A stretch of DNA of 64,000 nucleotides from an uncultured Alphaproteobacteria bacterium. Lineage in GTDB: Bacteria > Pseudomonadota > Alphaproteobacteria > HIMB59. Below, piece after piece: positions 1 to 9,408 of this stretch. The stretch's first letter is position 1. Every line of letters begins with the position of its first letter. The stretch covers positions 82,899 through 146,898 of the forward strand of contig CACLUX010000002.1 of the NCBI GenBank assembly GCA_902610255.1, written 5' to 3'. A program made the position numbers and the translations under genes. Below the pieces are notes generated by a model. It did no database searches. It saw nothing but the letters and a program-made list of their open reading frames with translations, and was not told where the DNA came from.

Positions 1-1122
1 TTCATCACAGTATAATTTTATCTCAGGTGTTGATGATGATTTCTTATAAATTTTTGTTAATTCATTTAATGTTTTTTTCGTATTATTGAGTATCTTAATT
101 AGTTTCAAACAAGCGTATATGGCATCATCATATCCATAATATTTATAATTATAAAAAATATGTCCACTCATTTCACCTGCTATATCTGCATTTTTTGAAG
201 ATATCATCTCTTTAATTAAAGAGTGTCCAGTTTTTGACATATGAATGTCGACACCATTATTTTTAAGTGTATCAAAGAGTATTTTACTACATTTTACATC
301 AGCTATAGCGACTAAGTTTTTTTTTTCTTTTAAAAGATCAAGAGACAAAAGTAAAAAAATAATATCTGAGTAAATTAATTCTCCTTTATTATCCAATATT
401 CCAATTCGATCACCATCCCCATCAAAAGCAATACCTAAGTCAAATCGTTTTTCTTTAATATAGTTTGATATCTGAGTAATATTTTTCCTTATTGTTGGGT
501 CGGGATGATGATTAGGAAAATTACCATCAATGCTTCTATTCAAAATAATATTAGTTCCTTTAATAGAATTAATAATTTTGTGAATTATTGGTGCTATAGC
601 TCCATTTCCTGGATCCCAAACTATTCTTAACTTATCTAAATTATTAAATTGTGAAATAATTTCCTCTGTATAAGGAGTAATCACATCTTTAAATGTTAAT
701 TGACCCAATGTTGAGGATAAAGAGGCATCATCTAAATCGTTTAAAGATTTTATCTTTTTTCCAAAAAAGGGTTTGTTATTAATAATTATTTTTAAACCAT
801 TATATTCTTTTGGATTATGAGAACCTGTAATCATAATTAAGTTAGGAATATCCAGTTTTTTTGTAGCATAATAGCTCACTGGAGTTGGTATTAATGAAAT
901 ATCTACTACATCAACACCATATTCTCTAAAAGTATCAATAAGTTTATTTTTAATTTCTAAGGAAGATAACCTTCCATCATGACCTATGATAATTTTAGGA
1001 GTATTATTATTAGAAATTATATTTGCGATTTTTTTTGCAATATTTTGTACATCCTCTAATTTTAATGATTTTTGGTAAATACCCCTAATATCATATTCTC
1101 TAAGTATTTCAGCGTTGATCAT
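1..1122 (-). CDS. manB: Phosphomannomutase/phosphoglucomutase (partial, C-terminus outside window)
   Basis: Interconverts hexose 1-phosphate and hexose 6-phosphate, feeding nucleotide-sugar and cell-envelope polysaccharide synthesis in the cytosol. I translated 374 codons from an ATG at 1122. The phosphoserine loop is MITGSHNP (Ser101), the magnesium loop is FDGDGDR (about 233-239) and the sugar-binding loop is GEMSGH (about 316-321), in the order of the alpha-D-phosphohexomutase family. The protein starts MINAEILREYDIRG, typical for the AlgC/ManB group. Roughly the last 80-90 residues of a normal 455-465-residue protein lie beyond the window. mgtE begins downstream on the other side of its start and is separated by 9 bp. 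The family is sure; mannose versus glucose preference is not. Confidence 0.93.
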   Translation of the reverse strand, partial: MINAEILREYDIRGIYQKSLKLEDVQNIAKKIANIISNNNTPKIIIGHDGRLSSLEIKNKLIDTFREYGVDVVDISLIPTPVSYYATKKLDIPNLIMITGSHNPKEYNGLKIIINNKPFFGKKIKSLNDLDDASLSSTLGQLTFKDVITPYTEEIISQFNNLDKLRIVWDPGNGAIAPIIHKIINSIKGTNIILNRSIDGNFPNHHPDPTIRKNITQISNYIKEKRFDLGIAFDGDGDRIGILDNKGELIYSDIIFLLLSLDLLKEKKNLVAIADVKCSKILFDTLKNNGVDIHMSKTGHSLIKEMISSKNADIAGEMSGHIFYNYKYYGYDDAIYACLKLIKILNNTKKTLNELTKIYKKSSSTPEIKLYCDE

Positions 1123-1131
1123 CGAAATAAA

Positions 1132-2430
1132 TTATAAATTTAATATGTAAGTTGCAATTGATAAAAATGACAGAAATCCAAATACATCTGTAAATGTTGT
1201 AAGTACAATACCAGAGGCTAAAGCTGGATCTATTTTCATTTTATTAATTGTTATTGGGATAATTATGCCTACCAAACAAGCGAAACCTAAATTTATTAAA
1301 ATGGCAAAAGATATCGCAAATGCTAATACAAGACTATCAAACCAATAATAAGCTATTAATCCCATTATTAAAGAAAGTGCAAAACCATTGATACTTCCTA
1401 TTAAAAATTCTTTTACAACCAATTTAATATAGTTTGAATTGTTAATATCTTTTGTGGCAATAGCTCTTACGTATATGGTCATAGCTTGCGTGCCTGCATT
1501 ACCACCCATTGAAGCTACTATAGGCATCAAGACTGCAATCGCTATCATTTGCTGTAATTGGTCTGAATATATATCTATAACAAGAGATGCTAATATAGCT
1601 GTCAATAAATTTAATCCTAACCATATAAATCTTGAGGTGGCAGATGTAAAAGCACCTTTATAAAAGTCATTTACAAACAAACCTCCCAACTTTCTCATAT
1701 CATCCTCTGACTCTTCGTGATCAATTTCAACAACGTCATCAACTGTCATGATACCTATCATTTTATTATCTAAATTTACTACAGGTGCAGAAACCAAGCC
1801 ATACTGTCGAAAGGTGTAGGCGATATCTTCAATTTTTTCATCAGATTTGATAACATGTATGTCTTTATAAATAATATCTTTTAATTTTTTTGATCTTTTT
1901 GATCTTAGTACTCTTCCTGAAGGGATATAGCCTATAGGAATATTTTGGTCATCAACAATAAATATATTATAAAAATCTTTAGGTCCTCTTCGGGTATTTC
2001 TTAATTGATCAATTAGTTCACCAACCGTTAAATTAGATTTTATCGAAAGATAGTCTCTATTCATAAGCCTACCAGCAGAATTTTCGTCATACTGTAAACT
2101 TTGCTCTATTCTTTCTCTTTGCTGAGATCCAAGCTTGGAAAGTATTTGAACTAATTCTTTAGTTTCAAAGTCGCCAAGGATTTCAACCGCATCATCTAAA
2201 TCTAAGTATTTAATTAAATTAATTAATTGTTTATTTGGAATCATATGCAAAATATCGTCACGCGTTTCTTCTCGTAAGTAAGCAATAAAATCTGGGTGAA
2301 AGTTTTTAGTATTAGTTTTTAGTATAGAAGACTGTATTTCGTATGGGAGACTTTCAATACTATCTGCTTGATCTGCAGAATGAAGAGATTTTATTGACTC
2401 AATATATTCTTTTTTATTAAATTTTTGCAT
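1132..2430 (-). CDS. mgtE: Magnesium transporter MgtE
   Basis: Inner-membrane Mg2+ channel gated by cytosolic magnesium. The 432-residue protein has the family layout: a helical MgtE N domain (about 20-125), two CBS domains (about 135-250) and a C-terminal pore domain of about five membrane spans (about 270-432). The signature PIVASMGGNAGTQA in the pore region is the conserved proline/GGN/Q motif. Length is close to the usual 450. It lies 9 bp from the phosphohexomutase gene, so the two probably share a transcript, with mgtE first. No magnesium riboswitch is visible; the gene starts only 14 bp from tRNA-Leu. Confidence 0.96.
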   Translation of the reverse strand: MQKFNKKEYIESIKSLHSADQADSIESLPYEIQSSILKTNTKNFHPDFIAYLREETRDDILHMIPNKQLINLIKYLDLDDAVEILGDFETKELVQILSKLGSQQRERIEQSLQYDENSAGRLMNRDYLSIKSNLTVGELIDQLRNTRRGPKDFYNIFIVDDQNIPIGYIPSGRVLRSKRSKKLKDIIYKDIHVIKSDEKIEDIAYTFRQYGLVSAPVVNLDNKMIGIMTVDDVVEIDHEESEDDMRKLGGLFVNDFYKGAFTSATSRFIWLGLNLLTAILASLVIDIYSDQLQQMIAIAVLMPIVASMGGNAGTQAMTIYVRAIATKDINNSNYIKLVVKEFLIGSINGFALSLIMGLIAYYWFDSLVLAFAISFAILINLGFACLVGIIIPITINKMKIDPALASGIVLTTFTDVFGFLSFLSIATYILNL

Positions 2431-2444
2431 TTATATTATAAATA

Positions 2445-2532
2445 TGGTGCGGACGAGAAGACTCGAACTTCCACAGGATTTGATCCCACAGCGACCTCAA
2501 CGCTGCGCGTCTACCAGTTCCGCCACGTCCGC
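2445..2532 (-). tRNA. tRNA-Leu (anticodon GAG)
   Basis: Class II tRNA of 88 nt with an encoded CCA end. The acceptor stem is GCGGACG paired with CGTCCGC. The anticodon stem CAGCG/CGCTG encloses the loop TTGAGGT, giving anticodon GAG (reads CUC/CUU). A long variable arm follows and the T arm carries GTTCGAGTC. It sits between mgtE and the divergent lipB, 24 bp from the lipB start. Confidence 0.97.
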
Positions 2533-2556
2533 AATTAATAGATTAATTAATAAAGA

Positions 2557-3183
2557 ATGATTGAAATAAAACAACTAAAAGGGCAAAAAAAATATCAAGA
2601 AGTTACAAAATTAATGAATAAACATATTCAAAAAATGTCTGAAAATATAAAAGAAGAGGAAATATGGTTCTTAGAACATCAAAATGTCTTTACTGCAGGA
2701 AGCTCTACTCCCAAAGAATTTAAAATAGATAAAATAAATAAGATCCCAGTAATTAAAGTTAATAGAGGTGGTAAAATCACTTTTCATGGCCCCGGCCAAT
2801 TAGTAATTTATCCTTTAATTAATTTAAAAAAGAGAAAAAAGAATATTATAGATTACATAAATTCATTAGAAAATATATGTATAAAAGCATTCAAGAGAAA
2901 TGATATTAAACTTTTTCGAAAAAAAGAAAAAAATAGAGGTTTGTGGGTTGAAAATAATAATGAATTAAAAAAAATAATATTTATTGGTCTTAGATACTCT
3001 AAAGGCATCATTCATCATGGGTTATCAATTAATTTTGATCTTGATTTAGATAATTTTCAAAAAATCGATCCTTGTGGTCTTAATTCCAAAGATATAAGTA
3101 GCTTAAAAGAACTAAAAATAAATTATAATAAAGGAAAAATATATCAAGATCTTAAAGAAGAATTTATGAAAGTATTTTATTAG
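2557..3183 (+). CDS. lipB: Octanoyl-[ACP]:protein N-octanoyltransferase LipB
   Basis: Transfers octanoate from acyl carrier protein to the lipoyl domains of 2-oxoacid dehydrogenases and GcvH; LipA then adds sulfur. In 208 residues it shows the family motif NRGGKITFHGPGQ (about 69-81) and the catalytic cysteine in DPCG. A lysine lies just before IIFIGL, in the region of the catalytic lysine. The start ATG at 2557 is the first in frame after tRNA-Leu. Its 3' end overlaps the convergent pseudouridine synthase gene by 20 bp. Length is normal. Confidence 0.94.
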   Translation: MIEIKQLKGQKKYQEVTKLMNKHIQKMSENIKEEEIWFLEHQNVFTAGSSTPKEFKIDKINKIPVIKVNRGGKITFHGPGQLVIYPLINLKKRKKNIIDYINSLENICIKAFKRNDIKLFRKKEKNRGLWVENNNELKKIIFIGLRYSKGIIHHGLSINFDLDLDNFQKIDPCGLNSKDISSLKELKINYNKGKIYQDLKEEFMKVFY

Positions 3184-3976
3184 GGTTTATTTTAAATTTA
3201 TAAAATTTCCCATCTAGTTTAAAAATAATTTTATAAGAACAAAGAAGAAGTTTATTAAATTTATTGCCAGAAAACTTTTTATCACCAATTATAGGATTTT
3301 TATTAAGATAGAATTGAAGTCTGATTTGATGTTTTTTTCCTGTAAATAATTTAATCAAATAACAATTTTCATGATTACCTAATTGAATTTTTCTATAAGC
3401 TAGTTTTAATTCCTTCTTATCAGAATTATAATTAGTCAAAGTATCAGTATTTTTATTAAATTTATTATTAGTTACTGAAATATAGAATTTTTTGATTTGA
3501 TTATTTAAAAATAAAGATGAGATTTTACTAGCAGTAATTCTATTTTTTGCAAAAAGCATGACCCCTGAGGTGTCTTTGTCTAATCTGTGAACTATATATA
3601 ATTTATGTTTGATTACATTTTCATATATATCTTTTAATGAAATAAATACTTTAGATCCTCTTTGAACAGAATATCCATCAATTTTGTTAATAACTATAAA
3701 ATCATCGTTTTGAAATATTATATGATCTTTAAAAATCTTTTTTTTATCTTTATTTAGTTTAATAGTATTTGATAACTCATTATTGATCTCAAATTTATAA
3801 TATATATATACAACATCACCTTTAATTAATGGCGAATTAGCTTTAGATTTTTTGTTATTAATTTTTATTTTGTATTTTCTTATTAATCTTTGTAACAAAG
3901 ATAAAGGTATAGACTCAAAATATTGAAATAAAAACTTATCTAATCTTTTATAACTTTGATCTATCTTAATTTGCAA
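3164..3976 (-). CDS. rluC: RluA-family 23S rRNA pseudouridine synthase (RluC/RluD type)
   Basis: Isomerises uridine to pseudouridine in large-subunit rRNA. An N-terminal S4-like RNA-binding region (about 1-65) precedes a catalytic domain with YIVHRLDKDTSGVMLFAKN, where the aspartate of HRLDKDTSG is the family nucleophile. At 270 residues it is shorter than the usual 310-330. The start chosen is a TTG inside the end of crcB (11-bp overlap); there is no better upstream ATG. Whether it is RluC or RluD by target site cannot be told from sequence alone. Confidence 0.85.
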   Translation of the reverse strand: MQIKIDQSYKRLDKFLFQYFESIPLSLLQRLIRKYKIKINNKKSKANSPLIKGDVVYIYYKFEINNELSNTIKLNKDKKKIFKDHIIFQNDDFIVINKIDGYSVQRGSKVFISLKDIYENVIKHKLYIVHRLDKDTSGVMLFAKNRITASKISSLFLNNQIKKFYISVTNNKFNKNTDTLTNYNSDKKELKLAYRKIQLGNHENCYLIKLFTGKKHQIRLQFYLNKNPIIGDKKFSGNKFNKLLLCSYKIIFKLDGKFYKFKINPNKILS

Positions 3977-4322
3977 ATCTAAGACTAATCATATGAAATA
4001 AATAAAAGAAAATAAAAGATATAAAAATATTAAAAGAAAAATATATTAATGCTTTGATAAAAGATTTATCAGAAACTAATGAAAATAGTTCAATATTGAA
4101 GGAAGATAGAGTGGTAAAACTACCAAATAATCCGACATAAAAAAAAATATATAGTGCACCATTAAATTTATTTAAAAAATAACCTGCCATAGCAGATCCA
4201 GTGATATTTACTAATATAGTTGCTGTGGGTAGCCCTAAAAAAGTGAAATTTAAAATACTGAAGAAGTAACGAAGGCTTGATCCTAATATAGCACCTATAA
4301 CGAGTGCTAAATAAGATGACAT
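3966..4322 (-). CDS. crcB: Fluoride channel CrcB/Fluc
   Basis: Small inner-membrane fluoride exporter that works as an antiparallel dimer. The 118 residues form four membrane spans. The family marks are GAILGSSLRYF near the N-terminus, LVNITGSAMAGYF in span 2 and GSFTTLSSFNIE in span 3, which holds the sodium-binding and fluoride-lining residues. It lies 6 bp after rplQ and overlaps the downstream pseudouridine synthase gene, so it probably belongs to the tail of the ribosomal alpha operon. No fluoride riboswitch is visible because there is no leader. Confidence 0.92.
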   Translation of the reverse strand: MSSYLALVIGAILGSSLRYFFSILNFTFLGLPTATILVNITGSAMAGYFLNKFNGALYIFFYVGLFGSFTTLSSFNIELFSLVSDKSFIKALIYFSFNIFISFIFFYLFHMISLRFAN

Positions 4323-4328
4323 AGTTTT

Positions 4329-4685
4329 TTATTTTACGAACTGAATAATACTTGTGTGAGCAAAATCACCAAATCTGTTGCCTTTTTTAATAATGCGAGT
4401 GTACCCACCATTTCTATTTTTTTGCTCTTTAGAAATTTCAGAAAATAATTTTTGACAAGCTTCCTTATTATTAAAAAGCTTGCTTAATATATATTTTCTA
4501 TTACTTAAGTTATCATTTTTAGCTTTTGTAACTAATTTCTCAATAAAAGGTCTAAGCTCTTTAGCTTTTTCAGTTGTAGTAGTTATAGTCTCATGCTTAA
4601 TTAGACTAATAGATAAGTTTTTTAACAAAGCCAGTCTGTGGGAGGAAGTTCTATTTAACTTTCTTTGTTTAAGACCGTGTTTCAT
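4329..4685 (-). CDS. rplQ: 50S ribosomal protein L17
   Basis: Large-subunit protein near the polypeptide exit. The start [17 protein letters not shown] is the L17 signature (usual form MRHRxxxRKLNRTSSHR), and the C-terminus has GGYTRIIKKGNRFGDFA. Length of 118 is normal. It overlaps the rpoA stop by one base and is the last gene of the rpsM-rpsK-rpoA-rplQ (alpha) operon, with crcB following 6 bp later. Confidence 0.98.
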   Translation of the reverse strand: MKHGLKQRKLNRTSSHRLALLKNLSISLIKHETITTTTEKAKELRPFIEKLVTKAKNDNLSNRKYILSKLFNNKEACQKLFSEISKEQKNRNGGYTRIIKKGNRFGDFAHTSIIQFVK

Positions 4686-5713
4686 TATACCTTAAAGGGG
4701 TCTTCGTACTTTTTTGATAACTCTTCTATATTTTCTGGTGGCCAGCCAGGTAAGTCCATTCCCATAGAGAGACTCATTGAGGATAACACTTCTTTGATCT
4801 CATCTAGTGATTTTCTTCCAAAATTAGGCGTTCTTAGCATTTCCCCTTCAGTTTTTTGAACTAAATCACCTATATAAAATATATTGTCGTTTTTTAAACA
4901 GTTAGCTGATCTAACTGAAAGTTCAAGTTCATCAACTTTCTTAAGTAAGTTCTTATTAAACTGAGGTTCGTTTGAAGATTGTAATTTTTTTCTTTCATCT
5001 TCAGTAGGTTCTTCAAAATTGATAAATGGCTTAAGTTGGTCTTGAAGAATTCTTGCCGCTAAAGCTGCAGCATCATCTGGAGACACTGTCCCATTTGTTT
5101 CAATATCTAAGATAAGTTTATCAAATTCAGTATCTTGTCCAATTCTGGAATTTTCTACATTAAATGAAACTCTTTTCACTGGGCTGTATGTTGCATCAAG
5201 AATAATTTGTCCAACACTTTTATTTTCATTATCTTTATTTTTTTCAGCAGATATATAACCCTTATTAACATCTAAGAATATCTCTAAATTCACTTCTCTG
5301 TTGGAGTCTACATTCATAATAATTGCATCTTTATCAACAATTTCAACTTCTGGATTATCTTCAAAATCAGATGAAACTACTTCTTTTGGGCCTTTAATGT
5401 TTAAACTTAATTTTTGAGAGTGATCACTTTTTGAATTAAAAGTTACATTCTTTAGATTCATAATAATATCTGTAACATCCTCTCTGACTCCTTCAATTGT
5501 AGAAAATTCATGAAGCACACCATTAATTTTGATGGAAGAAATTGCAGTTCCTTGCAGTGAAGATAAAAGTACTCTTCTTAAGGCATTACCTAATGTAGTA
5601 CCAAAACCCTTTTCTAAGGGTTCGATAACAACAGTTCCAAATTTTTTATTATCACTTATTTTGTAATCAACTTTGTTTGGTTTGACCAAGGTTATCCAAT
5701 TATTTTCAATCAA
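4685..5713 (-). CDS. rpoA: RNA polymerase alpha subunit
   Basis: Scaffold for RNA polymerase assembly and contact point for activators. The N-terminal domain shows [22 protein letters not shown] (only part quoted: [17 protein letters not shown]), and the C-terminal DNA-binding domain has [18 protein letters not shown] (about 300-317). Length of 342 is normal. The start at 5713 is a TTG, placed 7 nt after a good AGGAG ribosome-binding site; no in-frame ATG gives the full N-terminus. It sits 23 bp after rpsK. Confidence 0.98.
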   Translation of the reverse strand: MIENNWITLVKPNKVDYKISDNKKFGTVVIEPLEKGFGTTLGNALRRVLLSSLQGTAISSIKINGVLHEFSTIEGVREDVTDIIMNLKNVTFNSKSDHSQKLSLNIKGPKEVVSSDFEDNPEVEIVDKDAIIMNVDSNREVNLEIFLDVNKGYISAEKNKDNENKSVGQIILDATYSPVKRVSFNVENSRIGQDTEFDKLILDIETNGTVSPDDAAALAARILQDQLKPFINFEEPTEDERKKLQSSNEPQFNKNLLKKVDELELSVRSANCLKNDNIFYIGDLVQKTEGEMLRTPNFGRKSLDEIKEVLSSMSLSMGMDLPGWPPENIEELSKKYEDPFKV

Positions 5714-5736
5714 TTTTTAACTCCTATAAATTTAGT

Positions 5737-6135
5737 TTACACTCTTCGTTTCTTTTTAGGCCGACATCCATTATGTGGAAGCGGTGTAACATCTTTAATA
5801 TTGTTAATGATAAATCCTATATTTTGTAGAGCTCTTAAAGCAGACTCTCTACCTGAACCTGGACCTTTCATGAGCACATCAAGTTTTCTTAGTCCAATAT
5901 CATATGCTTTTTTTCCTGCAGCATCTGTTGCAATTTGCGCAGCGTATGGGGTAGATTTTTTTGAACCTCTAAAACCCATAGAGCCGCTTGATGACCACGA
6001 TACCGCATTACCACTTACATCAGAAATAGTTACAATAGTATTATTAAAAGAGCTCTTGATGTGAACAACACCGTTCTGTCCAAAACTTTTTTTTGATTTT
6101 TTTTTATCAGAAGTTTTTTTTTCGTTTTTAACCAT
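5737..6135 (-). CDS. rpsK: 30S ribosomal protein S11
   Basis: Small-subunit platform protein next to the E site. Conserved runs include [35 protein letters not shown] and the C-terminal tail [17 protein letters not shown]. Length is 132, a little long because of a lysine-rich N-terminal extension (about 15 residues). It begins 1 bp after rpsM ends and is the second gene of the alpha operon. Confidence 0.98.
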   Translation of the reverse strand: MVKNEKKTSDKKKSKKSFGQNGVVHIKSSFNNTIVTISDVSGNAVSWSSSGSMGFRGSKKSTPYAAQIATDAAGKKAYDIGLRKLDVLMKGPGSGRESALRALQNIGFIINNIKDVTPLPHNGCRPKKKRRV

Positions 6136-6136
6136 T

Positions 6137-6514
6137 TTATTTAGTTACTTTTTTCTTTCCAGCAATTGCTACAGCTTTACCTTTTCTAGTCCTTGCATTT
6201 GTATGAGTTCTTTGACCTCTTGTTGGGAGTTGCTTCCTATGTCTTAAACCACGATAGCATCCTAAATCTTTAAGTCTTTTTATATTCTGAGAAACTGTTC
6301 TTCTTAAATCACCTTCAACGGTATAACTTTCATCAATTGATTTTCTAATTTTTGATATTTCATCTTCAGAAAAATCTTTAATTCTCTTAGTTGGATCTAA
6401 ACTATTTGCTTTTAAAATATCAAGTGCATATTTAGGGCCTATTCCATGAATATAAGTCAGAGAAACTAAAGCTCTTTTATTTACTGGTAGGTTTACGCCT
6501 GCTATTCTTGCCAA
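6137..6514 (-). CDS. rpsM: 30S ribosomal protein S13
   Basis: Head protein of the small subunit that bridges to the large subunit. It begins [30 protein letters not shown] (first part [14 protein letters not shown]) and ends with the conserved [15 protein letters not shown] region. Length of 125 is normal. The start codon is TTG at 6514, seven nt after AGGAG, which is why the start is secure despite the rare codon. It is the first gene of the alpha operon, 61 bp after adk. Confidence 0.98.
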   Translation of the reverse strand: MARIAGVNLPVNKRALVSLTYIHGIGPKYALDILKANSLDPTKRIKDFSEDEISKIRKSIDESYTVEGDLRRTVSQNIKRLKDLGCYRGLRHRKQLPTRGQRTHTNARTRKGKAVAIAGKKKVTK

Positions 6515-6537
6515 TTGAGATCTCCTGAATTGGTGAA

Positions 6538-6564
6538 ATTATTAAAAAAGCATTTAAAAGTCAA
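6538..6564 (-). promoter_or_regulatory. Possible promoter of the alpha operon
   Basis: In the 61-bp gap between adk and rpsM the minus strand carries TTGACT (6564-6559) and AATAAT (6543-6538), with a 15-bp spacer. The -35 is strong and the -10 is good, but the spacer is short, so this is tentative. A TAATTT at 17-bp spacing is the other candidate -10. It would give rpsM-rpsK-rpoA-rplQ its own start in addition to read-through from secY-adk. Confidence 0.35.
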
Positions 6565-6575
6565 TATAAATTACC

Positions 6576-7130
6576 TTAATTTAATCCAAGTTTATCAACG
6601 ATTTTAGCAGTTACAGTACTGATTTCATCATTCGCTTGTATGTCATTAACTAAATAATTTTTTTTTAAAGAATTTAATATTTCTAGATGAGATTTTTTAT
6701 AAATTTGTAGTCTTTTTTCAAAAAAACTATCATCAGCCCTAGACTCTTCCATTGACCTTTTTTTAATTCTCTCAAGAAGTTGCTCATCATCAACTTCAAA
6801 ATTGATAATACTTAAATCTTTGGTCTCAAATATTTCGAGAAGTGAGTCTGCTTGAATTGAACTTCTAGGAAAACCATCAATCAAAATCTGCTCATTTGAC
6901 AAAGTGTTTACTTTTTCTTTTAGCACTGAAATAACAATTGTATCCTCAATTAAGTCACCATTATCCATTTTATTTTTAATATCTTTTCCTAAAATACTCT
7001 CATCTTGAGATTTCTCTTTCAAAAGAGAGCTAACAGTTAAAATGTTCAAATCAGGTAAAATACTTTCTTTTAAAATGTTTGCTTGCGTGCCCTTACCACA
7101 TCCAGGAGGGCCAATAAATATTATAACCAT
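6576..7130 (-). CDS. adk: Adenylate kinase
   Basis: Catalyses ATP + AMP to 2 ADP in the cytosol. The P-loop GPPGCGKGTQA is at residues 7-17, and LIDGFPRS marks the AMP-binding region. At 184 residues it is the short form, with a reduced LID segment and no zinc cysteines. It overlaps the end of secY by 10 bp, the classic secY-adk pairing of the spc operon. Divergence is higher than in the neighbouring ribosomal proteins. Confidence 0.94.
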   Translation of the reverse strand: MVIIFIGPPGCGKGTQANILKESILPDLNILTVSSLLKEKSQDESILGKDIKNKMDNGDLIEDTIVISVLKEKVNTLSNEQILIDGFPRSSIQADSLLEIFETKDLSIINFEVDDEQLLERIKKRSMEESRADDSFFEKRLQIYKKSHLEILNSLKKNYLVNDIQANDEISTVTAKIVDKLGLN

Positions 7131-8449
7131 TTACTTTTATAAATTTTATTTTTGCTTAATAATTTTTCATATTGGGATGAAAATAATTGTGTTTGAATTT
7201 GTGAAAAGAAATCCATTGCCACAATAACTACTATCAAAAGACTTGTTCCTCCTAAATAAAAAGGAACTGATAGTCTAGCTATTAAAAATTCTGGAATTAA
7301 AGCAATTAATCCTAAATAAATAGCACCTACAAAAGTTAGCCGATATATAACATGTTCTAAGTAAGTGGCTGTTTGCTCACCTGGTCTATAACCTAAAACA
7401 AAACCTCCATTATTTCTTAAATTTTCTGCCTGTTCTTTAGGGTTGAAAACAATACTGGTATAAAAAAATGCAAAGAAAACAATCAGACCAAAGAAAAACG
7501 CCATATAAAGTGGTTTTCCATGTGACAAGTAAAATCCTAAACTAGATAAGAAACCAGAACTTTCAGGTGAAAAATTAGAAATAGTGTTAGGAAAAAGTAA
7601 CAATGATGATGCAAATATAGCAGGGATAACACCAGATATATTTATTTTTATTGGTAAATAAGAAGATTGACCACCAAATACTTTATTTCCTACTTGACGT
7701 TTTGGATATTGAACTAATAACCTTCTTTGAGCTCTTTCTATAAATACAATTATTACTATTAGTATGAGAAGTAAAAAAATTATTGATATAATTGCAATAG
7801 CTGATAGAGCTCCAGTTCTTCCAAGTTCAAATGTATTGAAAATAGCAAAGGGAAGATTAGCTACAATACCTGAGAAAATTATAATTGAAATTCCACTTCC
7901 AAATCCATTTTCAGTTATCTGTTCACCCAGCCACATTAGAAATATAGTTCCAGATGTCATTGTTATAACTGCAGAAATTTGGAAGAAAGCTACACTTCCT
8001 AAAGTTGGATCTACTGTATCTGATAAATTTAGTATACCATTTGAAATACCATAACTTTGGAAAAGTCCTAAAACTATTGTTAAATATCTAGTGTATTGTT
8101 GAATTTTTTTTCTACCTTGAGTGCCCTGTTCTTTAAGAGCTTTTAAACTATCAAAGGATGACTGCATTAGTGTCATTATAATAGATGCTGAAATATATGG
8201 CATAACCCCTAACGTAAATATAGACATACGCATTAAAGCTCCACCAGAAAACATGTCAAATATTCCTAAAATTCCCCCACGATGTTGTTCGAATATTTGT
8301 TCTAAAACAGCTGAGTTAATACCAGGAACAGGAATATATGTTCCAAGACGATAAACAGCTATTGCAAATAAAACAAAACCTAATTTTTTAAACAAGCCTG
8401 AGCTTTTTATTGCTTCGCTATAGTCAATATTTGGTACTTTTATATTCAT
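7121..8449 (-). CDS. secY: Preprotein translocase channel subunit SecY
   Basis: Forms the protein-conducting channel of the inner membrane with SecE (encoded at 30723-30908) and SecG. The 442 residues have about ten membrane spans. Conserved runs include YIPVPGIN near the plug, GVMPYISASIIMTLMQ in span 2, GNGFGSGIS-like ENGFGSGISIIIFSG, and ERAQRRLLVQYPKRQVG in the cytosolic loop before span 6. It lies 9 bp after rplO and overlaps adk. Confidence 0.98.
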   Translation of the reverse strand: MNIKVPNIDYSEAIKSSGLFKKLGFVLFAIAVYRLGTYIPVPGINSAVLEQIFEQHRGGILGIFDMFSGGALMRMSIFTLGVMPYISASIIMTLMQSSFDSLKALKEQGTQGRKKIQQYTRYLTIVLGLFQSYGISNGILNLSDTVDPTLGSVAFFQISAVITMTSGTIFLMWLGEQITENGFGSGISIIIFSGIVANLPFAIFNTFELGRTGALSAIAIISIIFLLLILIVIIVFIERAQRRLLVQYPKRQVGNKVFGGQSSYLPIKINISGVIPAIFASSLLLFPNTISNFSPESSGFLSSLGFYLSHGKPLYMAFFFGLIVFFAFFYTSIVFNPKEQAENLRNNGGFVLGYRPGEQTATYLEHVIYRLTFVGAIYLGLIALIPEFLIARLSVPFYLGGTSLLIVVIVAMDFFSQIQTQLFSSQYEKLLSKNKIYKSKWL

Positions 8450-8458
8450 AATCTAAAA

Positions 8459-8893
8459 TTATGATGTAGATCCACCTAGTTCCTCTATCCTTTTTTTAGC
8501 ACCGGGAGTAACCTTAAAATTTTTAAATTGGAGTTTCTTTTTAAACTGAATTGAGTCGATTAGTTTAATTGATTTTTTATAATCTTTCTTTTTTAAGAAA
8601 CCTTCTTGTATTAAAAAATTATTATCAATTAAAGAATTTTCTTTAAACTTATTAAAACTTACTAAAGACAAAGTTAAAGATTTAGGATTTATTTTTTTTA
8701 GTGAATTAAAACCTCTTTTTGGGGTTTTTCTATAAATAGGCATTTGACCACCCTCAAAATTTCTAACAGCAACGCCTGATCTAGATTTTTGCCCTTTGTG
8801 GCCCCTACCAGCTGTTTTTCCTAATCCAGAACCAATTCCTTTTCCTTTTCTTTTTCTATTTTTTTGGCGTTGTTTTAAAATTTGATTTATCAT
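8459..8893 (-). CDS. rplO: 50S ribosomal protein L15
   Basis: Late-assembling large-subunit protein. The N-terminal glycine/arginine-rich stretch [19 protein letters not shown] and the following [15 protein letters not shown] are L15 signatures. Length of 144 is normal. It begins 2 bp after rpsE, leaving no room for rpmD (L30), which normally sits between these two genes. Confidence 0.98.
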   Translation of the reverse strand: MINQILKQRQKNRKRKGKGIGSGLGKTAGRGHKGQKSRSGVAVRNFEGGQMPIYRKTPKRGFNSLKKINPKSLTLSLVSFNKFKENSLIDNNFLIQEGFLKKKDYKKSIKLIDSIQFKKKLQFKNFKVTPGAKKRIEELGGSTS

Positions 8894-8895
8894 TC

Positions 8896-9408
8896 TTAGT
8901 TTTCTCTTTTACTAATTACAGAATTTATCTCTATACTTCTTCTGGCAGATACTGATTTTGGTGTATTGATACTTTTTAGAGCTTTAATTGTTGATCGAAC
9001 AATATTGTGTGGATTTTTTGTTCCAATAGCTTTAGACACAACATCCGAAATGCCCAATGCCTCAAAGATAGCCCTAGATGGACCACCAGATATTATACCC
9101 GTTCCTTTTGGAGCAGATCTTAAAATTACTGTGCTTGAGGAAAATTTGGCTTTTACATCATGATGAATAGTTCTACCCTCTCTTAAAGGAATTCTAACCA
9201 TAGTTTTCTTAGCTTCTTCAGATGCTTTTCTGATTGCTTCAGGTACTTCTTTAGCTTTTCCTGATCCAAAACCAACTCTACCTTGTCCATCTCCACTTAC
9301 AACAAGAGCGGCAAATCCAAATCTTCTTCCACCTTTGACAACTTTAGAAACTCTTCTAACTGAAATAAGCTTTTCTATTAATTCTTTATTTGTATTGTTT
9401 TCTAACAT
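8896..9408 (-). CDS. rpsE: 30S ribosomal protein S5
   Basis: Small-subunit protein that shapes decoding accuracy. An S5 double-stranded RNA-binding domain (about 14-77) has [20 protein letters not shown] and is followed by [13 protein letters not shown]. The C-terminal domain has [14 protein letters not shown]. Length of 170 is normal. It overlaps the rplR stop by one base. The next gene is rplO, not rpmD. Confidence 0.98.
   Translation of the reverse strand: MLENNTNKELIEKLISVRRVSKVVKGGRRFGFAALVVSGDGQGRVGFGSGKAKEVPEAIRKASEEAKKTMVRIPLREGRTIHHDVKAKFSSSTVILRSAPKGTGIISGGPSRAIFEALGISDVVSKAIGTKNPHNIVRSTIKALKSINTPKSVSARRSIEINSVISKREN

Noticed and set aside
5714..5736. Many runs of T or A as intrinsic terminators
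   Set aside because: The genome is so AT-rich that T-runs are everywhere; I found none preceded by a GC-rich hairpin, so no terminator is reported.
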